NCBI GenBank assembly: GCA_047621345.1
Contig: JBLHLW010000001.1
Coordinates: 124,001-188,000, forward strand
Direction: 5' to 3'
DNA: 64,000 nt
DNA from: Actimicrobium sp047621345
GTDB taxonomy: Bacteria; Pseudomonadota; Gammaproteobacteria; Burkholderiales; Burkholderiaceae_D
Shown: positions 33,710-43,535 of the stretch, one piece after another
Numbering within the stretch: the first letter of the stretch is position 1
Layout of the letters: each line of letters starts with the position of its first letter
The notes under the pieces: generated by a model
What the model was told of the DNA's origin: nothing
The model's database searches: none
Seen by the model: the letters and a program-made list of their open reading frames with translations, nothing else
Position numbers and translations under genes: made by a program

Positions 33710-34606
33710 ATGGCGGCCGCGATCCGCGACAACCAGTTCGCTGTGCTGGACAACGGCACGCGCCTGCATTACGCCAGCGCTGGCCAACCGGGTCAGCCAC
33801 TGATCCTGTTCGTGCATGGCTTCCCGGAATTCTGGGGCGAATGGGAAGCGCAATTGCAGGAGTTTGGTGGCACGCATTTCGCGGTCGCGCCGGATTTGCG
33901 CGGCTTCAATTTGTCGGACATGCCACCCGATCTGTCGTCCTACAAGGCGCGCCATATCGTCGATGATCTGCGCTTGCTGATCGGCCATCTCGGTTATGAG
34001 CAATGCATTCTGGTCGCGCATGACTGGGGCGGAGCGATTGCGTGGAATCTGGCGATTGCGCTGCCGCAGTTGCTGCACAAGCTCATCATCATCAACTCGC
34101 CGCATCCGTACTTGTTCATGCAGGCGCTGGCGGGCGATGCGCATCAGAAGGCCTCGAGCGATTACATGAACTGGCTGCGGGCCGATGGTTCAGAAGCGGC
34201 GCTGGAAAAAAATGACTTCGCCTTGCTCGACGGATTTTTCAATGGCATGGGCCAGCCACCGGCGTTGTGGTTTACCGATGCGGTGCGGGAGCGCTATCAC
34301 GCCTGCTGGCGGCGCGGTTTGCGCGGCGGCGTCAATTATTACCGCGCCTCGCCATTGCATCCGCCGACCGAGGCGCATCCGGGTCCGCTGAAGCTGGTGA
34401 TGGACCCGGCCGCATTCCGTATCACGGTGCCAACCCGGGTCATCTGGGGTGAAACGGATTTTGCCTTGCCGAAAACATTGCTGGATGGGCTAGACCAGTT
34501 TGTTGCTGACCTGCAGGTCGAACGCGTCGCGAATGCCTCGCACTGGATCGTCCATGAACAGCCGGTGCTGGTTAATCGTTTGCTGCGGCAGTTTGTTTCT
34601 GGCTAA
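33710..34606 (+). CDS. Alpha/beta hydrolase, epoxide hydrolase-like
   Basis: A 298-residue hydrolase. HGFPEFWGEWE near residue 36 is the oxyanion block typical of epoxide hydrolases and haloacid/haloalkane dehalogenases. VAHDWGGAIAWNLA near 103 has Asp as the nucleophile, excluding an esterase-type Ser. The acid lies near GETDFALP and the base His in ASHWIVHEQP near 285. Cap-domain Tyr residues expected of epoxide hydrolases are plausible (FFNGM...NYYRAS). It ends the gene run. A link to epoxidised lipid or aromatic breakdown is inference. Confidence 0.87.
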   Translation: MAAAIRDNQFAVLDNGTRLHYASAGQPGQPLILFVHGFPEFWGEWEAQLQEFGGTHFAVAPDLRGFNLSDMPPDLSSYKARHIVDDLRLLIGHLGYEQCILVAHDWGGAIAWNLAIALPQLLHKLIIINSPHPYLFMQALAGDAHQKASSDYMNWLRADGSEAALEKNDFALLDGFFNGMGQPPALWFTDAVRERYHACWRRGLRGGVNYYRASPLHPPTEAHPGPLKLVMDPAAFRITVPTRVIWGETDFALPKTLLDGLDQFVADLQVERVANASHWIVHEQPVLVNRLLRQFVSG

Positions 34607-34698
34607 TAGTTCATTTCAGCAACTATAATTTTCCGCGCAAACGCTGGTCCTTGATACTATTGTCCACTTCTTATCAGAAGATGGGTCGGTTTGAGAGT

Positions 34699-35946
34699 AT
34701 GTTAAAAAAACTTACCATTGGCGCACTTCGGCCTGGCATGTATATCCACGAACTCTGCGCATCCTGGTTGGAAACACCGTTCTGGAAAAAGTCTTTTTTG
34801 CTGGAAGACGCGGTGATGCTGGCAAAAATCAGCAAAAGTGGTGTCGAAGAAGCCTGGATCGATACCGACAAGGGCGACGATGTACCTCCGCCAGTTCCTG
34901 CTGATGTGGAGGAAAGTCCTGCTGCGGTGGTTCCCCTGCTGGTGGTCGACACCCCGGCCACGCCAGTGGCTTATCGGGATGTGGTGCGTGTCTCAATGGC
35001 CGAGGAGGTCGGGCGTGCGACCAGTATTGTCAACAAGTCACGCGAAGCCGTGTTATCGATGTTTACTGAAGCGCGCATGGGCAAGGCCATTGATGCCCGC
35101 AATGCGATGCCGCTGGTCGAGGAAATCGCTGCCTCGATCATGCGTAATCCCGGCGCATTGATCGGATTGGCCCGCCTCAAGACGGCCGATGATTACACCT
35201 ACATGCACTCGGTCGCCGTCTGCGCGTTGATGATCGCCCTTGCCAGTCAGCTCGAGCTAGATGATGAAACCACGCGTGAACTTGGGCTGGCCGGACTGCT
35301 GCATGACATCGGCAAGATGGCCGTGCCTGCAACGATTCTGAACAAACCCGGCAAGCTCACCGATGACGAATTTGTGTCGGTCAAGCAGCATCCTGCCGCG
35401 GGGCACGCAATGCTCGTCGAGGCCACTGGTATTGGCCCGATTGCCCTTGACGTCTGCCTGCATCACCACGAAAAAATGAACGGCAGTGGTTATCCACACC
35501 GACTCAAAGGCGAGCAGATCAGCCTGTACGCCCGCATGGGTGCGGTGTGCGATGTCTATGATGCCATTACGTCGAACCGGCCTTACAAGCAAGGCTGGTG
35601 CCCGTCCGAATCGCTGAGCAAGATGGCGGAATGGAGTGGCGGGCATTTCGATCCTGTCGTGTTCCAGGCGTTCGTGCGCAGTATCGGGATTTATCCGGTC
35701 GGCACGCTGGTGCGGATGGCGTCAGGACAGTTGGGTGTGGTCGTTGAGCAGCAGGAAGGCAAGTTGCTGCTGCCGAAGGTGCGGGTGTTCTATTGCGTCA
35801 ATACGATGAGTCACATCACGCCGGTCTTGCTGGACCTGGCCGCTGCCAATAGCAGCGAAAAAATTGTGGCGCGGGAAGAGGCCAGCAAGTGGGGCCTCAC
35901 GGATATCAATCGCTACTGGCTGGGCGACGACCAGACCAGCGCTTGA
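34699..35946 (+). CDS. HD-GYP domain c-di-GMP phosphodiesterase
   Basis: A 415-residue protein. The N-terminal DUF3391 domain (residues 1-110, with LRPGMYIHEL) is followed by the HD-GYP domain (about 140-330), which hydrolyses cyclic di-GMP. The metal HD pair is in LLHDIGKMAVP near 202-212. The second His cluster HHHEK and the GYP block (NGSGYPHRLKG) are near 255-270, followed by DVYDAITSNRPYK. ATG 34699 is chosen because MLKKLTIGALRPGMYI is the usual start. A TATAAT box lies at 34624-34629. It probably lowers c-di-GMP, a signal read by the MshE and perhaps PilZ proteins in this window. Confidence 0.9.
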   Translation: MLKKLTIGALRPGMYIHELCASWLETPFWKKSFLLEDAVMLAKISKSGVEEAWIDTDKGDDVPPPVPADVEESPAAVVPLLVVDTPATPVAYRDVVRVSMAEEVGRATSIVNKSREAVLSMFTEARMGKAIDARNAMPLVEEIAASIMRNPGALIGLARLKTADDYTYMHSVAVCALMIALASQLELDDETTRELGLAGLLHDIGKMAVPATILNKPGKLTDDEFVSVKQHPAAGHAMLVEATGIGPIALDVCLHHHEKMNGSGYPHRLKGEQISLYARMGAVCDVYDAITSNRPYKQGWCPSESLSKMAEWSGGHFDPVVFQAFVRSIGIYPVGTLVRMASGQLGVVVEQQEGKLLLPKVRVFYCVNTMSHITPVLLDLAAANSSEKIVAREEASKWGLTDINRYWLGDDQTSA

Positions 35947-35950
35947 GCAG

Positions 35951-36364
35951 TCACAGCATCGGCATGCGCAACAGCGCCACGATCGGATCGCGGGTGTCGG
36001 TCTGATAGGTCGATGCGTCGGTCATGTCCCACTCGTCATTCTTGCGATTTAACATCCCTGAAATAAGGATGTCGCGCGCAAATTTACGCCTATCCGTCGC
36101 TGCCGAGGTGGACGAGCGTGATGCCACTGCCAGCGCACGCACATCCATCACGCCAGTATTGCGGCCTGCAGTTTGCAGCGGCTCGGTCTGGCCGAGGGAC
36201 GCGATCAGGTCGTTGACGGCATGCTCGAGCAATTCGTGGGCTTGCTTCTGGATAGCGCGCAAGGCGGGGATCTTGGTCGGGTCGGTGACTAGCGCAGCGA
36301 AAGCGACCGGGTCGAACGGGGCTTCGGTCGTGGTGGATTGGTCTGGGTTGTCGGAGTTATCCAT
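35951..36364 (-). CDS. Uncharacterised 137-residue protein
   Basis: I do not recognise a family. The protein is soluble and rich in Thr, Ala, Asp and Arg. It has a disordered first 25 residues, a helical middle (IPALRAIQKQAHELLEHAVN) and a mixed C-terminus. There is no signal peptide, metal motif or repeat. It converges with the HD-GYP gene, ending five bases from its stop. The ribosome site is weak. The frame is nevertheless well kept and antisense shadows do not explain it, so it is probably real. Confidence 0.5.
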   Translation of the reverse strand: MDNSDNPDQSTTTEAPFDPVAFAALVTDPTKIPALRAIQKQAHELLEHAVNDLIASLGQTEPLQTAGRNTGVMDVRALAVASRSSTSAATDRRKFARDILISGMLNRKNDEWDMTDASTYQTDTRDPIVALLRMPML

Positions 36365-36465
36365 GGGAGCCGTCTCGTGAGGGGAATCGTTGACCGTACC
36401 TGCGTGTGTGGATCATGTTGCTAGTCATTGGATGGCGGGCCAAGACGACCGGAGGTTGGTTAATT

Positions 36466-37122
36466 TCATGCGAACACTCCGTTGTTTGAAGGGTGCGAAG
36501 AGTTTTGAACATTTCCTGTCGCTGCGCTCTCGGTATTGCTGGTCTGAGCTGGTTTTTGTTCTAACCATTTGTGCGTTTTGTACACTGCAGCGCCTGCCCC
36601 TGCTAATCCCAATGCCGTGGGGAGCATAGAAGATCCCATGATCATCGCAACCATGCCAAGTGCACCAAGGGGATTGGAAATCAAAGCTAAAGTGGCCACT
36701 GCTACGGTGGCATAGAGCGCCCCTTTTCCTATCGTTTTCCATGGAGCTTTTTCGAAGGCATTTTTGATGGCGCCCGCCATCTTTTTTAGTTTTCCGTGTG
36801 CTGCTGGAGCCGCGCTAGTCGCGTTGAGTGGCGTCGTGACGTTGGTTGCTTGCTTGAGCTTTTGTTCCAGCTCTGCGATTTTTGCATGCGCAATGCGTAG
36901 TTGGTCGGACGCTTTTTCGTGCACGGCTGGCGACATGTGCTTTATTTTTTCCGCTATTTTTGGGTCGAGGGGCTCAAAGGTGTTCCAAGGTTTTTTTGTT
37001 GGTGTCTCGGGTAATGATGCTTTGCCCAACTGATTGGTCCCTGGACGCAGATCGATACCGTCAGTGGCAACGCCACGCGTAACGGACGTGGTCCTTGTAG
37101 GAAAGTTTGAAATGGATGTCAT
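36466..37122 (-). CDS. Orphan membrane protein A (coiled coil plus hydrophobic hairpin)
   Basis: A 218-residue protein of no recognised family. Residues 1-75 are polar and flexible, residues about 75-95 form a coiled-coil-like run (IAHAKIAELEQKLKQ), and residues about 145-190 are two membrane segments (YATVAVATLALISNPLGALG and a Gly/Ala-rich second one). A polar tail follows. The ATG has GGGGA seven bases upstream. The text MAGAIKNAF...WKTIGKGALYATVAVATLAL can be aligned with protein B at 42628-43440 on the far side of sbcCD. A secreted, membrane-inserting effector role is possible but unproven. Confidence 0.55.
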   Translation of the reverse strand: MTSISNFPTRTTSVTRGVATDGIDLRPGTNQLGKASLPETPTKKPWNTFEPLDPKIAEKIKHMSPAVHEKASDQLRIAHAKIAELEQKLKQATNVTTPLNATSAAPAAHGKLKKMAGAIKNAFEKAPWKTIGKGALYATVAVATLALISNPLGALGMVAMIMGSSMLPTALGLAGAGAAVYKTHKWLEQKPAQTSNTESAATGNVQNSSHPSNNGVFA

Positions 37123-37287
37123 CAGAAAATCCCCAAAGCGAGTGACCAGACTAGAAATAATTCGTCCTAATTGAGTCGCTAGCTTTCACCGCAAAGTTCC
37201 ATCTACCCGTCGTTGACGTCACCCCACCGCCACCCGCAGCGACGCGGACCCGGTTCGATGATGGCGAGGCAAGACCCAGCGCAGTTC

Positions 37288-37394
37288 CGTAGCGTGGGCA
37301 CGGCACTATCGTGCCCACGCGAACGCACTACCTAAACGGGAGTTGACCTGCGTTCCTGATCCGCGCGCGTGGGCGCGACATGGCTGCGTGTGCC
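37288..37394. repeat. REP-like palindrome pair, second unit degenerate
   Basis: The first unit is CGTAGCGTGGGCACG...CGTGCCCACGCG and the second, near 37362, is a worn form CGCGCGTGGGCGCG...GCGTGTGCC. It is the same family as at 24020, 27233 and 50809. The whole 37123-37561 gap contains this pair and the palindrome at 37456 but no gene that I can support. Confidence 0.65.
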
Positions 37395-37455
37395 TTGACG
37401 TACGTCGCCAATTTGTCGGCGTTGTGGTCTGCTCCGGCCACAAATCCGCCAGGCC

Positions 37456-37490
37456 GCAGGGTGCAATCCCCTTCGGTTATTGCACCCTGC
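37456..37490. repeat. Perfect 12-base palindrome, REP-like or terminator
   Basis: GCAGGGTGCAAT and its exact complement enclose an 11-base loop containing CTTCGG. It lies 72 bases beyond the end of sbcC on the downstream side. There is no T-run, so it is more like a REP unit than a standard terminator. Confidence 0.6.
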
Positions 37491-37561
37491 ATAGTTGGTT
37501 GTGGCGACGCGGATAACGTTTTTGAATCTGTTCAAGTTCGTAAAAATGCGCTGTCTCGCCA

Positions 37562-40500
37562 TCATCCCACCGCCACCCGACTGCTTCCGCCTGCCATGCG
37601 TTCCACCAGCACCTTGGTCGCAATCCGTTCGGTCATTTCCTGCACATGTGAAATCACGCCGACCTTGCGACCCATTGCCTGCAAACCATCGAGTGCATCC
37701 ATGGCTACCCGCAGCGTCTCGGCATCGAGACTGCCGAAGCCTTCGTCGATGAACAGCGATTCGACCCGGACCCGGTTTGATGACAGCGAGGCCAGACCCA
37801 GCGCCAGTGCCAGCGAGACAAGAAACGATTCACCACCCGACAGCGAGTGAACCGAGCGAATTTCATCACCCATGTCCTGATCGATCACGATCAGCGCCAG
37901 CGTGTCGCGCAGGCGTTGCAGCCGGTAGCGTTTTGCTAGCGAGTGCAGATGGCGATTGGCGTAACCGAGCAAGACATCAAGCGTGGTTTGCTGCGCGACA
38001 TTGCGTAATTTTTTGCCGTCTGCGGAGCCGATCAGGTCGTTCAATTGGGCCCATACGCGACAGCTGGCTTCCTGTGCGGCCAGCGCGTCGAGCAGGCCGG
38101 CTGCGGTGAGGCGTCGTGCTTGATCCTGACGCAGCGCGAGTTGCAGTTCGGAGGCGCGGGCTTGCGCGAGCAGGCGCTCGTCAGTCAGTGTTTGCAATGC
38201 TAGTTGCAAGACGTCTTGTGACTCTTCCTCGTCGGCTGGCGGGCGCTGTTGCCGGTGGGCTGTGCGCTGTTCATTGCGATCGCGCAGCATGGCTGCGGCT
38301 TGCTGGACGGCGCTGTCCAGTCCGTGCAGCGCGGACCGCAGGGCGGCAATCTGATCGATTGACTGCAACAAACGAGTGCGCAATTGCATCGTGTCCAATG
38401 CAATCGTGTCATCGAGATTAGCCAGCCAGGTATCGAGACGCAGCGTGGCGGTGTGTGCTTCGTGCTCGTGTATCGTCAGCCGTGCAGTGGCTTGCGCCAG
38501 AGCTTCGGTGTGGCGTGCCAGCGCTTGCCGCACGGTGCTACTGGTGTCGGTCGCTTGCCGTAGTGCGGAGCGGGCAGTGGTGATTGCACTGGCAAGATGG
38601 GTTTCGATCACGCGCACGGGTTGGCCATCGAAGAGCAAGCGGCGCGCGTCTTTCAGTGCGGCGATCGCTGCGGCGCCGGTAGTGCAGATATTGTGACAGC
38701 GTTGCTGTTCGGCCTCGGCCGTAGTTGCACTGCCCGATAGCGTCACCAGTTCGTTGGCCAGGACGGTGCACTGCGTTGTCAGTTGATCGCTGGCGGTACG
38801 GCGCTCCTGCCACAAGCGGACGGCGTTGCCGCAGCCAATATGAAAATCAGCCGGCTCCGCTTGCCATGCGGTGCGCCAGTTGGCTTGCAGGGCAAGGATA
38901 TCGTCAAGCTGGTCAAGTGCTTGATCCAGCCGCTGTCGTGCTTGCGTTAATTGCGCACTTGCGACGCGCTGCCCGGCGACGATGGCATCGAGTCGGGTGC
39001 TGGCCGCAGTGGCCGTGTCCTTGCAGGCCGCATGGGTAACAACGGCTTGTTCGAACGCGGTGTGCGCCGCATCACGGAGATGCACGATGCGTTGCGCGGC
39101 GGCATCCTGTTCGGTGATTGCGGCCAGCTCGATATCGAGGGCGATGTGTTCGCTGTCGAACCATGTCGTTGCCGCTGAGGTTCCCAGCGCAAGCGCGACC
39201 GGATGGGCTTGCCAGTCGCGTAGCAATTGGCCCAGCACCTGCTGGAGTTGTTGCAACTCCGGCTTGATGGTCAGAAGGTGCTGGCGCTGTGCGCCGGCTT
39301 GCGCGCTCAGGGTCGCCTGCGCGTGTCGAACCTGTTGATGCTGTTCGCGGCACATGGCAACATCGGCTTGCAGTTTTTCCAGCAACGCATGCAGCGGCGC
39401 ATTGGCCTGCACGTACGGATGATCGGTGGCGCCGCAGACCGGGCAGGGTGCGTCATCGGTGAGTGCTGCGCGCAAATTTTCGACGCTGGCAGTGCAGGCG
39501 GCTTCGGCATGTTTGAGCGATTTTTCGGCTTGCATCATTGCGGCTGCCAGCGTCGTACTCCGTGCATCGGCTTGCGCGGCGCCTGCTTCAGCGTCCGTGG
39601 CGGCCTGCAGGCTGGTGCTGCACTGGTTCTCCAGTCCTTGCGCACGCGCTTGTTGTTCGGTCAGCGTGCGCCAGAGTTGGTCGCCGCTGCGCCAGCGCTC
39701 GCGGCGTAGCGCAAGCTTGTCCTTCCGGTCCTGGAGTGCCGCCAGATCGATCGCTGCATAGTGTTGCACGGCCAGTTGGCGAGCTTGTGTGGCATCGGCC
39801 AGTCGCTGCGTTGCCTGCGCGAGGGCGTCCGCGGTGTTGGCTTGCAGGGATGTTTGTTGTGCGTGATCCACGGCCAGCGTTGCCAGCAGTTGCACGTTGA
39901 GCTGCACTTCGGTATCGCTGCGCGTGGCTTGACCGAGCAGCAAATCGCAGCGCGACCAGTCTTGCGCCAGCGCCTGCCACTGTCTGTTTTGTTCCAGCCA
40001 TAACGCGTGTTCCTGCTGCGCGTGTCGGGCGACCTCGATCTGATTTTGCAGGCTTTGTACCTGCTGGCGTGCCTGCTCGGCAGCACGCATCGCTTCGCCG
40101 TGGGCTTGCCGTGCACGCTCTTGGGTTGGCTGCAGCGTGTCGATGCGGACATCAAGCGACTTGGCTTGATCGAGTGTCGGCGCGGCAGCTTGCTGTGCCT
40201 GCTCGGCCGTCGCAAGGCCGACTTGCGCCAGCGTCAGCAAGTCGTCGGTGCGTACCTGCTCAAGCGCGGTGTTTTCCAATAACACGCGACTGGTGGTAAT
40301 CGTCAGTCGATCTTGTTCCACCGCGAGTGCAAGCCGGTCGATGTCGTTGACCAGGCTGCGTGCTGGCTGGATCGTATCGAGCAAGTGCAATTCGGCGCGA
40401 CGCGGTGCAGCGGCTTGCTGCGCATCGTGATCTTGTTGCCATTGCGCCTGTGCACGCTCTTCGGCCAGACGTAATCGGTCGTCGTCCTGATACCAGCGCA

Positions 40501-41281
40501 AGCGCGTAGTCAGCCCCGTGTGCTGCAGTTCGAGTGCTGCCAGCGCGGCATCGGCAGCGGCACTGTCCACATCGAGTTTGCTGCGCGCTTCGTCGTCCAG
40601 CGGACGCTGATCGGCCAGCCTGTCCGTGACACGCTGCATGGCGGCTTGCTCGTCACGGTTGCGGCCGAATGCACGCTGCGACAGCGTGCTGTAAATCGCG
40701 CTGCCGGTCAGCGTTTCGAGCAGTTCACCGCGTTCGTTGTCGTCGGCTTTCAGAAAGGCTGAAAATTCGTTTTGCGCCAGCAGTACGGCGCGCGTGAATT
40801 GCTCGAACGACAGGCCAATTCGTACGACAATTTCGGTCAGCACTTCTTTGTTGGTGCCGCCTATCGGTTGCAGGTCGGGCAGACGCTGCAGCGTCATCGC
40901 AGTTTTTTGCAAGCTGCCGCTGGCCTTGCCGCGCGAGCGTCGCGCGCTCCAGCGCGCGCGGTAATGCTGCGCATCATTGCCAATGAAATCGACTTCGGCA
41001 TGGCCTTCGGCGCAACCGCGGCGCAGCAAGTTACGGGCATCCTGTTGCGTGACACTGGCGTCGCCGACATCGGGCAGGTTGCGGTTGCCCGCCTTGAACA
41101 GGCGTGGCGTATCTTCATAGAGCGCCATGCACAGTGCATCAAGCAGCGTGCTCTTGCCAGCGCCGGTCGGTCCCGAGATCGCAAATAATCCGGCTGATTT
41201 CAGCGGCTCCTGTTCGAAATCGACAACGAAATCACCGGCCAGCGAGGCCAGATTGCGACCGCGAATCGCGAGAATCTTCAT
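37562..41281 (-). CDS. sbcC: Exonuclease subunit SbcC, SMC-like ATPase
   Basis: A 1239-residue partner of SbcD in the Mre11-Rad50-type nuclease that opens DNA hairpins and protein-blocked ends. Walker A GPTGAGKSTLLDAL is near residues 37-50. Long Gln/Ala/Leu-rich coiled coils run on both sides of a zinc hook (CPVCGATDHPY, near 615). The C-terminal ATPase half has the signature SLSGGESFLVSLALALG near 1150 and Walker B SLFIDEGFGSLD. Length is normal for the family, and the ATG overlaps the sbcD stop by four bases. It may process the hairpins that the palindromic repeats in this genome would form. Confidence 0.93.
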   Translation of the reverse strand: MKILAIRGRNLASLAGDFVVDFEQEPLKSAGLFAISGPTGAGKSTLLDALCMALYEDTPRLFKAGNRNLPDVGDASVTQQDARNLLRRGCAEGHAEVDFIGNDAQHYRARWSARRSRGKASGSLQKTAMTLQRLPDLQPIGGTNKEVLTEIVVRIGLSFEQFTRAVLLAQNEFSAFLKADDNERGELLETLTGSAIYSTLSQRAFGRNRDEQAAMQRVTDRLADQRPLDDEARSKLDVDSAAADAALAALELQHTGLTTRLRWYQDDDRLRLAEERAQAQWQQDHDAQQAAAPRRAELHLLDTIQPARSLVNDIDRLALAVEQDRLTITTSRVLLENTALEQVRTDDLLTLAQVGLATAEQAQQAAAPTLDQAKSLDVRIDTLQPTQERARQAHGEAMRAAEQARQQVQSLQNQIEVARHAQQEHALWLEQNRQWQALAQDWSRCDLLLGQATRSDTEVQLNVQLLATLAVDHAQQTSLQANTADALAQATQRLADATQARQLAVQHYAAIDLAALQDRKDKLALRRERWRSGDQLWRTLTEQQARAQGLENQCSTSLQAATDAEAGAAQADARSTTLAAAMMQAEKSLKHAEAACTASVENLRAALTDDAPCPVCGATDHPYVQANAPLHALLEKLQADVAMCREQHQQVRHAQATLSAQAGAQRQHLLTIKPELQQLQQVLGQLLRDWQAHPVALALGTSAATTWFDSEHIALDIELAAITEQDAAAQRIVHLRDAAHTAFEQAVVTHAACKDTATAASTRLDAIVAGQRVASAQLTQARQRLDQALDQLDDILALQANWRTAWQAEPADFHIGCGNAVRLWQERRTASDQLTTQCTVLANELVTLSGSATTAEAEQQRCHNICTTGAAAIAALKDARRLLFDGQPVRVIETHLASAITTARSALRQATDTSSTVRQALARHTEALAQATARLTIHEHEAHTATLRLDTWLANLDDTIALDTMQLRTRLLQSIDQIAALRSALHGLDSAVQQAAAMLRDRNEQRTAHRQQRPPADEEESQDVLQLALQTLTDERLLAQARASELQLALRQDQARRLTAAGLLDALAAQEASCRVWAQLNDLIGSADGKKLRNVAQQTTLDVLLGYANRHLHSLAKRYRLQRLRDTLALIVIDQDMGDEIRSVHSLSGGESFLVSLALALGLASLSSNRVRVESLFIDEGFGSLDAETLRVAMDALDGLQAMGRKVGVISHVQEMTERIATKVLVERMAGGSSRVAVG

Positions 41282-42516
41282 GCGACGTCTCCGGCCGCAT
41301 CGAGCAGCAGTTCGGCAAACGCGGCTTGCAATGGCGCTGGCGTGTCGGTGTCATATTTGCTGCGGTACAGGCGATTAAAAATATCTTCGGGTTGCAGGCG
41401 ATCGAGTTCATCGATCGACAGGGCTGGTGCGCCGACCGCGGTCGATGCGGCCATGCTGGTATCGATGCGGGCCAGGCGCACCGGCTTGCCTTCAAGCGCC
41501 GCCTCGATGGTCGCGCGCAAACCCGGCTCGGGTGCGTCGAGGCGCACGCGCACCTCCAGATACGGCATCTGTTGCAGGTCGTCGGTGGCGGGTAGGTCGA
41601 GCGCGGCCAGCGCGACGAGGACGTCGGCGAGCGGCGCCGGTTGTTTCGGAATGCGTAGCAGGTCGACCGCACGCGGGATAGGTAACGCGGTGATGGCAGC
41701 GACGCGCTCCCCATCGAGGTCGACCCGCAACACCTGATGCGGATAGCCGATTTCGGCAAATGACATCGGTAGCGGACTGCCGCAATAGCGCAGGTGATCC
41801 TGTTTGGCGACCCGCTGCGCCAGATGCAAATGTCCCAGTGCGGCATAGGCAATGGCCGGGTCGAAGATGCCGGCCGACAGCGCTTCGGTGCCGCCGATGA
41901 CGATGCGGCGCTCGGAATCTTCCGACACGTCGCCGCCGACCATGTGGCAGTGGCCCAGCGCAATGATGGCCTGACCGGGCTGGCGCAAGGTCAGTGCGTG
42001 GTCTAGTACTTGCCGGTACAACAGCGCGATGCCCGCCATGTACGGATCGCCATCGCCCTCGCTGCGCGGCACGTCGCCCGGGCGCAGAAATGGCACTGCC
42101 AGGCACCATGCAGCGATCTCGCCGGCACGGTTTTTCAGCGGCACCACGAGGCGGGCGAGTTCGATGCTGCCATCGGCATGACGCGGCACGAATCCGACGA
42201 CGCTGGCGTCGAGGCTGGCCAGCAGCGGTGCCGGTGCTTCGAGCCGGCCCGGCGAATCGTGGTTGCCGGCGATGACGAGGATGTTCAGATGCGGGATGCG
42301 CTGCTTGGCTTGCTGCAGGAAGCGGTAGAGCTGTTTTTGCGAAGCGGCCGACGGATTGGCATTGTCGAAAATATCGCCGCAGATTAGCAAGCCCTCGGCT
42401 TGTTCGGTCTCCAGCGTATCGATCAGCCAGTCGAGAAAGTGCTGGTGCTCGGCACCGCGTTCGAAGTGATGCAGGGTCTGGCCCAGATGCCAGTCCGAGG
42501 TATGGATGAAGCGCAA
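41278..42516 (-). CDS. sbcD: Exonuclease subunit SbcD, Mre11-type nuclease
   Basis: A 412-residue metallophosphoesterase nuclease. The metal-binding motifs appear in order: HTSDWHLGQ (residues 5-13), GDIFDNANPS near 47, GNHDSPGRL near 83, GHCHMVGG near 187 and GHLHLAQ near 228. The C-terminal domain for contact with SbcC is present. The chosen start is TTG at 42516, preceded by GAAGGA with six-base spacing, giving the usual protein start (M)RFIHTSDWHLG. An ATG 30 bases upstream is the alternative. It is translationally coupled to sbcC. Confidence 0.92.
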   Translation of the reverse strand: MRFIHTSDWHLGQTLHHFERGAEHQHFLDWLIDTLETEQAEGLLICGDIFDNANPSAASQKQLYRFLQQAKQRIPHLNILVIAGNHDSPGRLEAPAPLLASLDASVVGFVPRHADGSIELARLVVPLKNRAGEIAAWCLAVPFLRPGDVPRSEGDGDPYMAGIALLYRQVLDHALTLRQPGQAIIALGHCHMVGGDVSEDSERRIVIGGTEALSAGIFDPAIAYAALGHLHLAQRVAKQDHLRYCGSPLPMSFAEIGYPHQVLRVDLDGERVAAITALPIPRAVDLLRIPKQPAPLADVLVALAALDLPATDDLQQMPYLEVRVRLDAPEPGLRATIEAALEGKPVRLARIDTSMAASTAVGAPALSIDELDRLQPEDIFNRLYRSKYDTDTPAPLQAAFAELLLDAAGDVA

Positions 42517-42627
42517 GGGGAATCCTTCTCGTCGCAATCGGAACAACGACTGCGCCGGGGTGGCTCAGCCGCCGACGAGTATACCGGTGGTGGGTTGGCA
42601 GTGGCTAGTGCAGGATTGATGCGGCGA

Positions 42628-43440
42628 TCAGGAGGCTTGGCGCTGTGTCACGGGTAGGTGTGCGCCAACTGGATGAGAGCTATTAGCGGGCTTGTTAGGC
42701 AGGAGAGCTGCGGGCGTCGGTGACTGGGGTGGCGCCATCGGTGGAAGCGGAGGTTGGAGGGGCTCGGCCGCGGTATCATTTTGCTCGTCATCGTCTTCCT
42801 GCTCCTGATCCAACTTTTCTGCCGCGTGCCTGGCGCGTACAGTGGTTTGAAATTCCCTGACAGGCTTCGCCATTTCCGACGCAACCGCGATGCCGAATAA
42901 TGCCCCGAACATCAATATCGGCGGAAAGGTCGACATCAGCGCTATCGCGCTGACAGCAACTAATCCGAACACGATCGCCCCGGCGACCGTGCCGTACCGT
43001 CCTGAAAAACAGTTGCTTATGGCCTCGGACATGGTGTTCTTTTTACCGGGCGACGATCTGGTATTTGCTTGCGAAGGCACGATCTGCCGCACAGGATCTT
43101 TAGGCGGAGCAGGGGGCTGCGTCGGGATGTTGGGCGTATTGGGCTCAATAGCCGGTGCGTGACCATGTCCGCTGAGTTGGCTGGCATTCTTGCTACTTAA
43201 GTTATCGAGTGCCGCCACGAATTTTTCAAGGAGTTCTTCGACCTCCGCTTGCTGATCGGAGGGGATGCGATTGACGCCATTGGCTGTATTTCCGGCTTGA
43301 GGCGTCACGATTTGTTTGACTGCAGGTTCTAATTGTTGAGCCGGTTGGTTGCTTGTTGGTGGTAAAGGCTGCGCAGGTGGACCAGGGGGGAGCTGGTTGA
43401 GTTTGGAGTGACCAGCAGTTGAAGAAGGGACATTAGGCAT
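42628..43440 (-). CDS. Orphan membrane protein B (Pro-rich, hydrophobic hairpin, acidic tail)
   Basis: A 270-residue protein of no recognised family. The first 140 residues are Pro/Gln/Asn-rich and disordered-looking, with a helical patch (AEVEELLEKFVAALDNL). Residues about 155-200 are two membrane segments (GTVAGAIVFGLVAVSAIALM and a second after PP). An acidic Glu/Asp-rich stretch (KLDQEQEDDDEQND) and a Pro-rich tail follow. ATG 43440 has GGAG eight bases upstream. The block MSEAISNCF...YGTVAGAIV resembles orphan protein A at 36466-37122. The composition suits a secreted effector, but this is inference. Confidence 0.55.
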   Translation of the reverse strand: MPNVPSSTAGHSKLNQLPPGPPAQPLPPTSNQPAQQLEPAVKQIVTPQAGNTANGVNRIPSDQQAEVEELLEKFVAALDNLSSKNASQLSGHGHAPAIEPNTPNIPTQPPAPPKDPVRQIVPSQANTRSSPGKKNTMSEAISNCFSGRYGTVAGAIVFGLVAVSAIALMSTFPPILMFGALFGIAVASEMAKPVREFQTTVRARHAAEKLDQEQEDDDEQNDTAAEPLQPPLPPMAPPQSPTPAALLPNKPANSSHPVGAHLPVTQRQAS

Positions 43441-43535
43441 GTGTGGTGCTCCGTGCAATGCCCCTGTTCCGGGGCGCGGATGACGAAAGTGTCTTCGTTA
43501 AGTCGCCGTATCTTCGAAGCGGTTCCCTTTCACGC

